DNA of 64,000 nt from Zygnema cylindricum (GCA_037447655.1 JBBHKE010003562.1:207458-271457), one strand, 5' to 3'; shown: positions 1 to 10,935, counted from the stretch's first letter. The notes: a model not told the origin generated them from the letters alone. Numbers and translations are program-made.

Positions 1-75
1 TGGTCTTAGACTAATAGGATAAAGCTACCGGCTACTGGCCACTTTGACGGGCGGCAAGTACCAAGATCAATGTCA
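1..75 (-). repeat. Fragment of a Copia-family LTR (tRNA-like segment)
   Basis: The first 75 bases resemble the inner part of the LTR family found at 17448-18658, 23992-25183, 26708-27984 and 29748-31001. The shared stretch is the tRNA-like block with a GGCAAGTACCAAGATCAA core, compared with GGCAGGTACCAGGATCAA in the copy at 23992-25183. The rest of this LTR is missing or lies outside the window. Confidence 0.5.
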
Positions 76-813
76 TGCATGGTTATATTTATTGCCTATG
101 GAGGATTTTAGATTCTATTACTACTTCATAGGATGTGGTTTCGGATCAATTTTGGAGTTTGTCAATATTGAGCCGGCAAGGCACCAAAAGCCATTTTTGA
201 GAGACGATTATGATCACAAAGATTATTGTTTTGTTCTGTAATCGAACGCCCTATTAAATTCTATATAGCATAGCTAATAGAACTTTATTTCACTTAATTT
301 AGATAACTAGGCTACAAGATATCTGAGGTCAAAGTATTGTTTTGGTGCAGATTTTAGAAACTTTGACGTTCAATATCTTTTCAGCGGCTGGGTTAAACAT
401 GCTGTATATTTTACTGAAATATATAACTTTTTATTACTTTTCTAATGAATGTTTATTTGGATTGATTGGATTGTAATTATTAGAGATATGTTAGAAACTT
501 TGACGTTCAATACCTTTTCAACGGCTCGGCTACAGAAGCTTTATTGTATATTGATAGATAGAACTTTTTAATACCTTTGTAATTAATATTTGTTTTTGAT
601 TGATCGAATGGATATTATTAGAGATATGGCAGTTTTTGTAAACTGCATTATATAGGTTAATTATTGACTTTTTGAAGTAATGATTGCTTTTGCCGATTGG
701 AAATTAGTACAGGCTGTCCAACCGACTTTTCACAAGTCATAAGTTCTGAAATTTTCGGGAATTAAACATAGAATGAGTCCCGTAGTGTCAGTTTTTGAAG
801 CTAAGTATTAGTT
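76..813. other. Non-coding stretch with a 137-bp tandem duplication
   Basis: No gene is recognised. A unit starting TTAGAAACTTTGACGTTCAA occurs at 354 and again at 491, so two diverged copies of about 137 bp lie in tandem (about 354-627). The end at 814 is an abrupt junction with Copia sequence. Confidence 0.5.
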
Positions 814-2264
814 CAAGACCGGAGGGGAAAAATATTGTCGGTTGCAAATGGGTCTACAAAATTAAGAGGAAGGCGGACGGGACCGTGGAGCGTTACAAAG
901 CCCGTTTAGTCGCGAAGGGATATTCCCAAAAGGAGGGGATTGACTACAATGAAACTTTTGCACCGGTTGTGAAATTTTCAAGCTTAAGGAGTTTGGTCGC
1001 GATTGCCGCATTGGAGGGCATGAAGATGCATCAAATGGACGTGAAGACGGCGTTCCTCAATGGAGAGCTTGACGAGGAAATTTATATGGAGCAACCGGAA
1101 GGCATGGTGAAGAAGGGAGAGGAGGACCTTGTGTGCAAGTTAAAGAAGCCTCTCTATGGTCTTAAACAAGGACCACGGTGTTGGAATCACCGTATCGACG
1201 GTGAAATGAAAAAGGAAGGCTTTGAGAGATTTGAGACGGATAGAGCGGTGTATAAGCGTGGAGTAGGAAAATCTCTCACAATTGTGTCTATCTATGTGGA
1301 TGATGTGAACATCTTTGGTTATCTCGATGATGAAATTTTGAAAGTTAAAAGGTTTCTCAAAAGTAAGTTTGAAATGAGTGATTTAGGAGAAACTAATTAT
1401 TTGTTGGGAATTAAAGTGGATATTGATAAAGAGAAAGGCGAGGTGACCATGCACCAAGAGAAGTACGCGAGAGAAGTCCTCAAGCGATTTAATATGGAGA
1501 ATTGCAAGCCGGTGAGCACACCAATGGACACGGGGCTGAAGCTCACGAAAAATATGTGTCCAACGAACGAGGACGAAAGGGAGCAAATGAAGGAAGTACC
1601 GTATCGAGAAGCGGTCGGGAGCTTGATGTATTTGATGGTAGCAACGAGACCGGATTTGGCTGCGGCGGTTGGGAGTGTTTCCCAATTCATGGAGAATCCG
1701 GGAATTATACATTGGCAAGCCGTGAAAAGAATTTTGCGTTACCTCAAAGGAACGGTGAATTTCGGTTTAAAATTCAAGAGAGGAGAATCCGTAGAATTCA
1801 CCGGATATGTCGACTCAGATTGGGGAGGCGACGAAGACACACGGCGAAGCACGACCGGATATGTTTTTACATGCGGAGGCGCAGCAATAAGTTGGAGCTC
1901 CCGAAGACAAAGGACGGTTGCCCTATCGAGCACGGAAGCCGAATATATGGCAGCAACACACGCTACGAAGGAAGCCATATGGTTAAGGGCGTTCTTTAAA
2001 GAGGCGGGATTCGAGCAAGGAACAACGGTGATATACTCGGATAATCAAGGAAGTATTGCTCTCATGAAAAATCCCGTTTATCATGCTCGCACAAAGCATA
2101 TTGACATTCAATTTCATTTTGTTAGAGAATATGTTGAAAGTAAAGAGATAAAATTTGAGTATGTGCATACGAGCATGCAAGCGGCGGATAGTTTGACAAA
2201 GGCAATCTCAAGAGAGAAAGTAAATTTGTGTAATGAGTTATTTGGACTTGTAAGTCATCATTGA
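814..2264 (+). pseudogene. Copia reverse transcriptase/RNase H fragment
   Basis: This is the C-terminal half of a Copia Pol polyprotein. It keeps the reverse-transcriptase segment beginning VGCKWVYKIKR, the YVDD catalytic box, and the Copia RNase H signature (DSDWGGDED, TTGYVF, ALSSTEAEYMA, KHIDIQFHF). Translation from RPEGKN onward appears identical to residues of the Gag-Pol at 10936-14931. There is no start codon of its own: the frame is open upstream only by chance, across the junction at 814. It is a 5'-truncated gene with no likely product unless transcribed from outside. Confidence 0.9.
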
Positions 2265-2287
2265 ACTAACTAATGATTAAGAGGGGG

Positions 2288-3027
2288 TGTTGAGAAAGTA
2301 ATCCTAAGTTAGTTCAGAAGATAGTGCATTAAAGGGAGAGAGCGCAGTGGCGCAATGGAGAAGCACAGTGCAGAAGTGCAAAGTGGAATAACTTTCTTGT
2401 TAAATGGTTAAATCGAGCACGCGACCAGACGATCTTTATCTACAGAGAAAGAGCTTTCGAACGAGCTATAGAGAGCAAGATTTGGATACGTAGATCAAAA
2501 GTAACAGGCGTGCAAAGCAGAAGCTTCTAGAAGGTTCCACAGAAAACGGTATGGACTTTTCCGAGGTGGTTCCTAAGTGTTTCCTTGGAGTTTCGGGGAC
2601 ATGTCTAGTAGGTTCTTGTGACGTGGAGAGCCACGAGAAGGAAACTTGTCAATAAGTTAGAGCTAGAAATGTCTAGAATGTCTAGAAGGGTAGAGTAGAA
2701 AAGAGTATATATGAAGTAGGAGAAGTAGACAAATCAATACAATTGGAGAATTGGTTGTGACCATAGTTGAAGAGATAGTAAGAGTCCCTATAGTGAGAAA
2801 GCATTGTAACTCTGTGTGAGTTGAGATACAAAGATAAGTGAAGCCTTGTAAAGAGAACTTGGAGATAATAAAGTGATTCTTCTTGTGAGGAAAATTTGAG
2901 CAAGTGTGCTTTTACTTTGTGAGTGAATTCTTTGTGGCTTCGGAAGATTCTTGAGTGACCTGTGAGAGAGTTTTTGCTTTGTGAAGCTAGATTGTTGCAA
3001 GATGAGTGAGGCCCACAAAATTCAACA
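2288..3027 (+). repeat. 3' LTR of truncated Copia copy 1
   Basis: A 740-bp LTR starting TGTTGA after the purine tract GAGGGGG and ending TTCAACA. It carries the heat-shock-like tetramer (2520-2537) and a TATATATG box near 2708. It differs from the 3' LTR of the full-length copy at only a few positions. Confidence 0.93.
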
Positions 3028-3149
3028 CTCTCTCGGCAATCATCCAGTTTGCGGAGTGGACCGATTCGGTCGACTTTAACCTCCGGAGACCTTTTCACTA
3101 CGGGTCGAGCAGTAGCGGAGGAAACTGACGAGACGAAGGTCCAACCCCC

Positions 3150-3889
3150 ATGGAGCTCAACGTAATTAATGGGGATAAGGAAGTGGTCAACGTCGTGCTG
3201 AGAAAGAATAAACCTACCAAGACCAAGACCAATGACTTATCCCCCGAGGAAATCCAACGGAGGAGGCAAAATGGATATGCTTCTAGTGCGGTTCCCCGGA
3301 TCATATGGCTCGAGAATGTTCAAAACGGAAAGGTCCTAAAAAGGGAAAACTTACCGTTATGAGGTTAGCCGGTGAAGGAGGAGACCCTTTGATATTTCGG
3401 GGTCAAATTGGAATGAGCGCAGCTTACTTTATCGTGGACTCCGGAGCATCGGGGAACTTCATTAACGAGGCGACGGTGAAAAATTTGAAATTTCCTCTTG
3501 TGGTACTAAAGGACCATCAGTCGGTACAATTGGCCGACGGAAGTTCCTTAACGATTACCCATCGTACCCCGAGGTTACGCGTCGGCATTGAGAAATTTCG
3601 ATGGCACGACATGCTTCATGTATTACCTCTTGGGGACCATGAGGTAATCTTGGGGAAGCCATGGCTGCAAAAATGGAATCCGACGATCGATTGGAGAAGT
3701 GGCGCCATGAGAGTGAAGAAAGGTGAAGAAGAGTTTGAGGTAAAAGCGGGAGCGGCTGGTAAGAAAGCAGAAAAAGGACGCCTGCTTTCGGCCTTACAGC
3801 TGAAGAGGGCACTCAAGAGAGGGGAAACGATTAGTATGGCGATCGTCCAGCTAATGGAGGAGGCGAAGGAGGAGATTCCGGAAGAATAG
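3150..3889 (+). pseudogene. Gypsy gag C-terminus and retropepsin (broken)
   Basis: A CCHC zinc knuckle (C-x2-C-x4-H-x4-C) can be read at 3278-3319 in one frame, but with a TAG at its third codon and a frame change against the flanking sequence. Downstream, a 194-aa frame (3305-3889) carries the retropepsin: active-site motif VDSGAS near residues 46-51, then HEVILGKPWL, the usual fold-closing motif of Gypsy proteases. The protease would cleave the Gag-Pol polyprotein in the particle. Active-site residues are kept although the gene around is damaged. Confidence 0.82.
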
Positions 3890-3999
3890 AAGAAGAAGGC
3901 CCCGACTTTGCCTCAAAAGAGAGGGACGACGTAGGAAAGACTTCCGAAGAGGCCCCGGAAGTTGTGACAAAACTTCTCGAGGAGTACGTAGACGTATTT

Positions 4000-5345
4000 C
4001 CCCCTAAGCTCCCCGAAGGATTACCTCCAAAGCGCGAGGTAGACCATTAGATAGAGCTTGTTCCCGGAGCGGTACCCCCGCCTAATCGGATGTACAAGAT
4101 GAGTTACACCGAGTTAGACGAGCTCAAAAAGCAACTCGCAGAGTTGGTCGAAGCCGGAGCAATCGAACCGAGCAAGTCACCGTATGGAGCCCCCATTCTT
4201 TTCGTAAACAAGAAAGATGGAGGTTTTCGTATGTGTATAGACTACCCAGCGCTAAACAAATTAACGGTGAAGAATGCGTACCCTTTACCGAGGATTGACG
4301 AGTTATAGGATCGACTGCGTGGAGCTAAATATTTTTCCAAGATAGACTTACGGAGCGGCTACCACCAGATCAGAATTGCCAAGGAGGATGTGGAAAAGAC
4401 GGCATTTAGAACTCGGTACGGTCATTTTCAGTTTCGGGTAATGTCGTTCGGGTTGACTAATGCACTGGCAACTTTTATGGATTTAATGAATTCCATCTTT
4501 CGGCAATATCTGGACGCGTTTGTAATCGTCTTCCTCGACAACATCCTGGTGTATAGCCGAACGCAGAAAGAACATATAAAGCATCTGCGACGGTCCTGCA
4601 GGTCCTTCGGGAAAATAAGTTGTACGCAAAGAAAAGCAAATGTGATTTTTTCAAGGAGAAAATTGATTTTCTGGGCCATGTGGTGAGCCAAGACGGAATC
4701 GCAGTGGATCCGAACAAAATGAAGGTAGTGAATGAGTGGCCGCAGCCGGCAAATACTACGGAATTACGGAGCTTTCTAGGATTATGCTCCTACTATCGCC
4801 GTTTTGTCGAAGGTTTCGCAAAAATCCCTACACCCCTCACCGAGTTACTCAAGAATGACGTGCCCTATGAGTGGAAATCGACGCAAGGGGCAGCCTTTAA
4901 CACGCTAAAGGAGCGGTTGGTCACCGCCCTTGTGTTAGCTGTTCCCGACCCAGACTTACCTTGGAGGATAATCACCGACGCCAACGATACGGCTATTGGA
5001 GCAATTCTTATGCAGGATCAAGGAAAAGGCCTTCAACCCATTGCTTACGAAAGTCGAAAACTAAAGGGAGCAGAGCTTAACTAACCACCCATGAAAAAGA
5101 GACTATTGCGATCATCAATGCGCTGGAAGTTTGGAAATGTTACGTCCAGGGAAAACGGATCACTATTATCACGGATCACCACGCCCTACAATATCTGCAA
5201 ACCCAGCCAAAGTTGTCCAAGAAACAAGTGCGATGGATGACGTTTCTTCAGACCTTCGGACCGGAACTTGTCATCGAGTATAAGCCGGGCAAGACGACCC
5301 GGCCAATGCACTGTGAAGAAGACCCGGAGTCGCTGCACCAGTAGC
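4000..5345 (+). pseudogene. Gypsy reverse transcriptase and RNase H (broken)
   Basis: Reverse-transcriptase motifs are plain: [37 protein letters not shown], then [11 protein letters not shown] and [13 protein letters not shown]. The polymerase box reads FLDN at 4531-4542 instead of FLDD, a loss of one catalytic aspartate. A TAG interrupts after IDEL (about 4308). A frameshift separates the palm from the connection domain ([21 protein letters not shown]). RNase H begins [13 protein letters not shown], shifts frame near 5083 and ends with a damaged version of the usual EYKPGK motif. It is inactive. Confidence 0.88.
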
Positions 5346-5562
5346 GGAGCAACGACCGCAAGCATCGCAGCATGTAAACTTGACCTCTGTGAAAGAGAAC
5401 ACCGTAGAGTCGACCGCAGCGCAAGATCCAAAACTCAGCGCAGTCACCAGTACTGTGCAAGTGGACAAACAGTGGTTAAGCAGAATATAGGCCGCCTACG
5501 GCGAGGACAACACACTGAATGAACTCATTAAACGGAAGGTACTAATTCAAACCACCAACGGT

Positions 5563-6985
5563 ATGTGGCGGTACAGACCGAGTAAAAGAATACGAGTGTA
5601 TGTTTCGACAAATATGGAGTTACGTCATACGATTTTTAAAATGAGTCACGATGAGCCTCTCAGTGGACATTTTGGGCGGGATAAAACAATCACGCGTGTC
5701 GCTGAGGCGTATTACTGGCCGAGCATGACTCGTGACATTGCGGAATATGTCCGAACGTGCGACTCCTGTAACAGGAACAAATCAGAACCAGGGCAACAAG
5801 GTCTGTTACAACCCCTTCCCATACCATCTGTTCCTTTGGAAGCAATTTCAATGGACTTCATCGTAGCTCTTCCACTGACGAAGGAGGGTTACGACTCAAT
5901 CTTTGTCGTCGTGGATTACTTAACGAAAATGGCCCATTTCTTACCCACGTCCACCACAGCCACTGCACGAGATATCGCGGACTTATTCTTTCGAGACATA
6001 TTCCCCCATCACGAACTTCCGAAGAGGATCGTCAGCGACCGCGATCGCAAATTCGTGAGCCACTTTTGGCGAAATCTATTTGCGTTGTGTGGCACGCAGT
6101 TGGCCATGTCCACAGCTTACCACCCTCAAACTGATGATCAGATTGAAAGGGTGAATTGAACTCTGGAGGAGGTGTTGCGGGCTTATATCTCGGTGCACCA
6201 AACGGATTGGGTGGACCATTTAACGGCGATCGAGGTGGCGTACAACAGTGCGGTGCATTTGTCTACAAATGCTACGCCATTCTCACTTAATGGACGACAG
6301 CCCACTCTTCCCCAAAACTTATTGGTAGCGGATTGCCATACGCCAGCAGCTCTGGATTTTGCCAAAACGCTAAAGAAACTATGAAAAGGCGACCAAGGCA
6401 CTACAGTTAGCAAAAGATTGCCAAAATTTGCATGTCGACGCTCACCGCATGGACGCCGTCTTTAGCGTGGGGGAAAAAGTTTGCCTCAATATGGCAAACC
6501 TCTCCTTGCCTGGTGCCCTCTCTAAGAAGTTGGCACCGAAATTCACGCGCCCATTCACAGTTCTTTCCTGTGTGGGCGAAGTGGCTTATAAGTTTGATAT
6601 TCCGAAGGACTGGCATATCCATAATGTCTTCCATGTTTCTCTCCTTAAACCATTCCGCGACCCTGATTCGCTGTTTCCTAATCGACGACAAAATACACCT
6701 TTACCACCAGTTCAGGGTACCTCGGACGAGTATGAGGTGGAAGAGATCCTACAGTCGCGCCGCTCTCGGAATTCCAACTCCAGCCAATATTTGGTGTGTT
6801 CGAAGGGCTACGTTGCTGAGGATGACTCTTAGGTGGACGAGGAGGATCTGCATTCCCTTGAGTTGATGCGCCGGTTTCAGCAGAGTGCGGACACTCGGCT
6901 ACACCGGAGGGGCAATCGCAGCGGCCGCAATACAAGAGCGAAGCGCGGTGTCGCAACCATCGCAATTATATTGGGGACACGATAA
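5563..6985 (+). pseudogene. Gypsy integrase with C-terminal chromodomain (broken)
   Basis: The first 198 codons contain the HHCC zinc-binding region (GHFG, then CDSC), followed by the integrase core with ISMDF, VSDRDRKF and DDQIERVN, which supply the D-D-E residues. A TGA at 6157-6159 stops the frame just after the glutamate motif, and a frameshift lies near 6384. The C-terminal part (HIHNVFHVSLLKPF) leads into a chromodomain, EYEVEEIL through KGY to EEDL. Chromodomains bind methylated histone tails and steer insertion into heterochromatin. Here the usual WKGY tryptophan is serine, and a TAG stands where the conserved DDSW tryptophan is expected. Confidence 0.87.
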
Positions 6986-7351
6986 AGGAACGCAGCGGCA
7001 ATGTTACCGCGCCGCAGCGCTATAGCAGCGCAGCCACCGCATCGCAACATGGTTAAGATGCTGTTAGAGGATCGCAGCGCCACCGTTGCGCTGACACGGA
7101 AGCGCAACGGCGCAATTGTGTTTCACCACGTTGGTAACAACGAACCCTCGGTTTCGCCGCAGCTGAAACCGCTTTATAAATGTGTGATGCTGCGATACCC
7201 TTGCACGTTTCGACGCTTCATAAGTGAAACCCTCAACACTCGTTGATAAAGCCGCCATCCACCCTCGCGACCAACCTAGTCTCGGCAGCTTAGAAATTAC
7301 TTCCCTCTGCACACTCAGTTTGCCTTCACTTCTGGAATTACCAGAATTGTC

Positions 7352-8293
7352 TTGTACAACGGTGTCTATGGCCTCGTTGTCCTCGCCACCACCGAAAGAA
7401 AGAGACTTCTACGAGTGGGGCAAAATGATGTGACCCGTCCCCAGAGATTAATAATGGCGGCGGAGGCCATGGTAGAGGCATACCGGAGAAGAGAGGTAGA
7501 AGCGCAGCCGGAACCAGAAGAAACCGCCAGTAGCGAGGCAGGGCCGGCAGGGAGCAGTGGAGGGGAGGGGTCGGAAAGTTCACAGGACCCCGAATACACT
7601 CCAGCCCAGGAAGGGGATCAGGAATATAAAGAAGATCATGAGCTCTCGGAGGCGGAGGAACCAGAACGAGAACCAACTCCTCCGCCAATTGAGGAGCGCG
7701 CCTCGGATCTGGAGGTGATGAGGGACCCCAACAAGGAGAGTACCGTTGACGAGCAGTCCTCCGAAAGGGCGGAAAAGAAAGCGGAAGCACAACACCCTAG
7801 TGGAGACAAGGTGTATATCCTTCAGGGAAATCAAAGGGAGACGGCCGAGGAGAGTGGACAAGGAGAGGAAATTCCAGATTACCTCTTTCAACTTCTTGTT
7901 GACACACAACATCTAGATCTCACCTTCAGCTTCCCGAAACGCTTGATTTGGGATCCTTAGGAGGTGCCCGTGGAGTGGCGTACGGGAAAACCCAGGGATC
8001 CTATCTTTATTCCCGCTAGGGTACCGTCACACCCGGCCTGGAGTTTTATGAGAACAAAAGACCTCGGGAACAATCACAAGGGTTATGTGCAGTTAAACCC
8101 ACATACTCTTCCGTTTGTGGAAGTAGTGGAGGACAACTACCAGTGCAGGATAGATGTTCCTGGGTTACTCCGTCAGTATCACCCGTGGGATGTCCGCCTC
8201 CATGACATCAACTCGACGCCCTTCGCCGGGAGTTTGATGAGTATCGCGAGGAAATATACGATATTAGTCAGTCAAGGTTCAGCGGGACGCTGA
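7352..8293 (+). pseudogene. Unknown acidic reading frame between chromodomain and 3' LTR
   Basis: One reading frame of about 313 codons, with a likely ATG at 7454, is interrupted only by a TAG at 7958-7960. It ends 18 bp before the LTR. The first two thirds are low-complexity and very acidic (runs of E, P, S, Q). The last third is ordinary globular sequence with YVQLNPHTLPFVEV and LLRQYHPWDVRLHD. I recognise no domain, and there is no signal peptide or membrane segment. The position is that of an env or accessory gene in some Gypsy lineages. It could equally be displaced gag of another element. Confidence 0.45.
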
Positions 8294-8311
8294 ATCCTTA
8301 GTGGGAGGCAC

Positions 8312-8794
8312 TATAACAGGGTTACAGGATTTGAGTACTTAGTGGCTAGGGCTAGGCTGCTATAGTTGCGGTTCCAAAACAACGTAGCTGCGATTCCAGA
8401 CCAACGCAGCGTAGCACCATAGCAACTTAGCGGCGTAGCAACTTAGTAGCGCCGCAACATAGGAGCGCAGCATAGCAACGCCGCAGAATGTAGAATGAGC
8501 GGTATAGTTCTGGAAGAATGTTTGGATAGATCTGGGTTGACCAGAAAGGTCCACGTGTACAGTTGTATCGTACTAGGTTGACTAGCAGCTAGCTTGTTTA
8601 AATAGTCAGGTAGGCTTGTAAATATAGGACTGGAAGTAGACCTACGCAGCAAGCGCAACCTTGTACTCTCTTCCAAGTAATAAAGTGCAACCTTGTCTGC
8701 CAGTGCTGTGTGCTACCACTGTTGCCACGAGAAGATCATCGGTGATTTCCGCTGTGCATTGTGGCGTGCTGTGTGCTATATTGTCCCTTTTACA
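8312..8794 (+). repeat. 3' LTR of the chromovirus
   Basis: Inferred 483-bp LTR after a purine tract (TAGTGGGAGGCAC). The start TATAACAGGG and the end CCCTTTTACA are near-perfect inverted ends if the second base has mutated from G to A. It holds an AATAAA signal at about 8679 and GCAGCG-rich sequence. No partner LTR lies in the window, so the edges are inferred from the ends alone. Confidence 0.6.
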
Positions 8795-10213
8795 GCCTCC
8801 TTAACAAGCTACGCCTCCAAAAAGATTGATAACCACTAAGTCCCAGGCAGAAATATCCAGCGTGTCCTTCTTCCGTTGCATGCGATATACAAAGTCCCTT
8901 GGCATAAATCGCCACAGCAAACAACATACGCTCTAGCGTTGATAATACCACAACTGATCTCGGTGTTGAGCCACCTACGATTGCCAATGGCAAGAGGCAT
9001 CTCTCGGTGGAATATCTTGGCCCTGTTGGCGAACAGTTTTTTGATTGTCCCCTTGTCATCCATCTCTGGGAGGACCACCACTTGGGCCGATGCAGCTCCG
9101 GGCAAGACGGGATGTCGTCCAAATAGAATGAAATAAAGGCTATAAGAGTAGAGAGAAGCCTGCTTGTTGAATGTGTAACCCATAGCAATCCAAGGCACTT
9201 TTCTATCCCACTCCCCCAAATCTTCTTCAACTGCATATTTTTGTAGTAACCGTTTCACTGTCTGTACGCACCTTTCGGCCAACCCGTCGGCTTGAGGGTG
9301 GTCACGGCTGGTCAACCGATGGTCAACTAGGCATTTTTCCAAGAGGTTGGAAAATTCTCCAGCAAATTCGGAGCCTTGGTCAGTTAGAACTTCCGCATGC
9401 GCCCTTAATTGGGCTAAAACCCTCAGCAAAAAGGCATCTGCAATTGCCTTGGATTCCTTCCGGGGCAAAACCACCAACTCGATCCACTTGGAAAAATGTT
9501 CTATCATGACAAGCACGAAGCGGTTCCCACGCCTGCTGGTTAAAAGAGGTCCCAAAAGATCCAGCAACCACCGATAAAACATCCCCTGGATACGAACCGA
9601 ATGAAGCTCAGTCCCGCCCTTTTTGTCAAAAGTTGCCTTGACTCAATCGCATGAGGAGCATGTCTGCACAATTTGGTTGACTTGGGTCCGCAACCCCTGC
9701 CACCAATAAGAGCGCGTAACGAAGGAAGTGGTCCGATTTTGCCCAAAGTGTCCACATTGTCGATGGAGATTGGAAATCAGAGTTTCTCGGTCAGAGGGGG
9801 GAGGAATAACTTTCCTCGTGCCGTCGGACCATGTTCGTAGGAGATTGCCTCTGTCCCAATCATACGCAGCCATCCAGGTCTGTACTCGTGATAATTCATT
9901 TCCAGTCAAGTGGGAAAGAGGCGACCCCTGCAGGATAGATTGGAGAGCATCGGGGTCGTTCCACATGTCCTTTCGTCCAGCCCCTATGGGCGCTTGCCCC
10001 CCCACATCGGTCGAGAAATTTGACAGTTCCTCCCTAGATTGGGGAAGCTAGTTGAAAGCGGAGGATGCTCGAATGAGTCCCAAACTGATCTCAGGGTCCT
10101 CATGATGCCGAGCCCCGGTGGAATCCATGGTGGAGGGATCACGATTCCGGCTAAGTCCGTCGGCATTCTCATGGATTTACCCTGCCCTATGAACAATGTC
10201 GAAATCGTATTCC
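8795..10213 (-). pseudogene. Integrase (and RNase H tail) of the DNMT-bearing Gypsy
   Basis: Just inside 10213 lie the last RNase H residues. The DGLSR motif that normally follows RNase H is visible, preceded by a TAA. The integrase zinc domain is at 9643-10005 (HRQCGHFG and CSSC), followed by a TGA at about 9642. The catalytic core frame (8836-9582) has WLLDLLG, LTDQGSEF and DGLAERCVQ, giving a D-x59-D-x34-E spacing typical of the family. The C-terminus shifts frame after about 9000 and stops against the chromovirus LTR. Confidence 0.85.
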
Positions 10214-10445
10214 TGTTGAGAAAGTAATCCTAAGTTAGTTCAGAAGATAGTGCATTAAAGGGAGAGAGCGCAGTGGCGCAATGGAGAAGCACAGTGCAGA
10301 AGTGCAAAGTGGTATAACTTTCTTGTTAAATGGTTAAATCGAGCACGCGACCAGAAAATCTTTATCTACAGAGAAAGAGATTTCGAACGAGCTATAGAGA
10401 GCAAGATTTGGATACGTAGATCAAAAGTTACAGGCGTGCAAAGCA

Positions 10446-10463
10446 GAAGCTTCTAGAAGGTTC
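10446..10463 (+). promoter_or_regulatory. Perfect four-unit heat-shock element in the Copia LTR
   Basis: The bases read GAAGCTTCTAGAAGGTTC, that is GAAnnTTCnnGAAnnTTC, the consensus bound by heat-shock factor trimers. It sits about 180 bp upstream of the TATA box, and the same 18 bases occur in the 3' LTR (15186-15203) and in copy 1 (2520-2537). A second run of spaced GAA units (AGAAATGTCTAGAATGTC) lies at about 10599-10620. Heat induction is an inference by analogy with heat-driven plant Copia elements such as ONSEN. Confidence 0.75.
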
Positions 10464-10639
10464 CACAGAAAACGGTATGGACTTTTCCGAGGTGGTTCCT
10501 AAGTGTTTCCTTGGAGTTTCGGGGACATGTCTAGTAGGTTCTTGTGACGTGGAGAGCCACGAGTTTCGGGGACATGTCTAGTAGTTTCTTGTGACGCTAG
10601 AAATGTCTAGAATGTCTAGAAGGGTAGAGTAGAAAAGAG

Positions 10640-10647
10640 TATATATG
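10640..10647 (+). promoter_or_regulatory. TATA box of Copia LTR promoter
   Basis: TATATATG in the LTR. Transcription would begin about 30 bp downstream. After that point no ATG occurs until 10936, so the leader of roughly 265 nt is AUG-free. Confidence 0.7.
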
Positions 10648-10935
10648 AAGTAGGAGAAGTAGACAAATCAATACAATTGGAGAATTGGTTGTGACCATAG
10701 TTGAAGAGATAGTAAGAGTCCCTATAGTGAGAAAGCATTGTAACTCTGTGTGAGTTGAGATACAAAGATAAGTGAAGCCTTGTAAAGAGAACTTGGAGAT
10801 AATAAAGTGATTCTTCTTGTGAGGAAAATTTGAGCAAGTGTGCTTTTACTTTGTGAGTGAATTCTTTGTGGCTTCGGAATATTCTTGAGTGACCTGTGAG
10901 AGAGTTTTTGCTTTGTGAAGCTAGATTGTTGCAAG

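Larger units (their letters stand above)
814..3027 (+). mobile_element. 5'-truncated Ty1/Copia retrotransposon (copy 1)
   Basis: From 814 the sequence matches the 3' part of the full-length Copia at 10214-15693 (equivalent positions 13481-15693) nearly base for base. It covers reverse transcriptase, RNase H, the purine tract and one complete LTR. Everything 5' of the reverse transcriptase (5' LTR, primer site, gag, protease, integrase) is absent. The LTR abuts Gypsy sequence at 3028 and no target-site duplication can be checked. Near identity to the full copy implies recent origin by truncated insertion or deletion, or an assembly artefact. Confidence 0.92.
3028..8794 (+). mobile_element. Decayed Ty3/Gypsy chromovirus, 5' end missing
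   Basis: In plus-strand order the remains are a gag zinc knuckle, aspartic protease, reverse transcriptase, RNase H, integrase, chromodomain, an extra downstream reading frame and a 3' LTR. Gene order with a C-terminal chromodomain defines the chromovirus branch of Gypsy. Several frameshifts and in-frame stops break the polyprotein, so it cannot move by itself. The 5' LTR and most of gag are gone: Copia copy 1 sits at that end. Its 3' LTR abuts the minus-strand DNMT-bearing Gypsy at 8795. Confidence 0.88.

Noticed and set aside
10915-10935. Extension of Copia Gag-Pol upstream to 10915
   Set aside because: It starts with GTG, not ATG. The first eukaryotic start codon downstream of the TATA box is at 10936.
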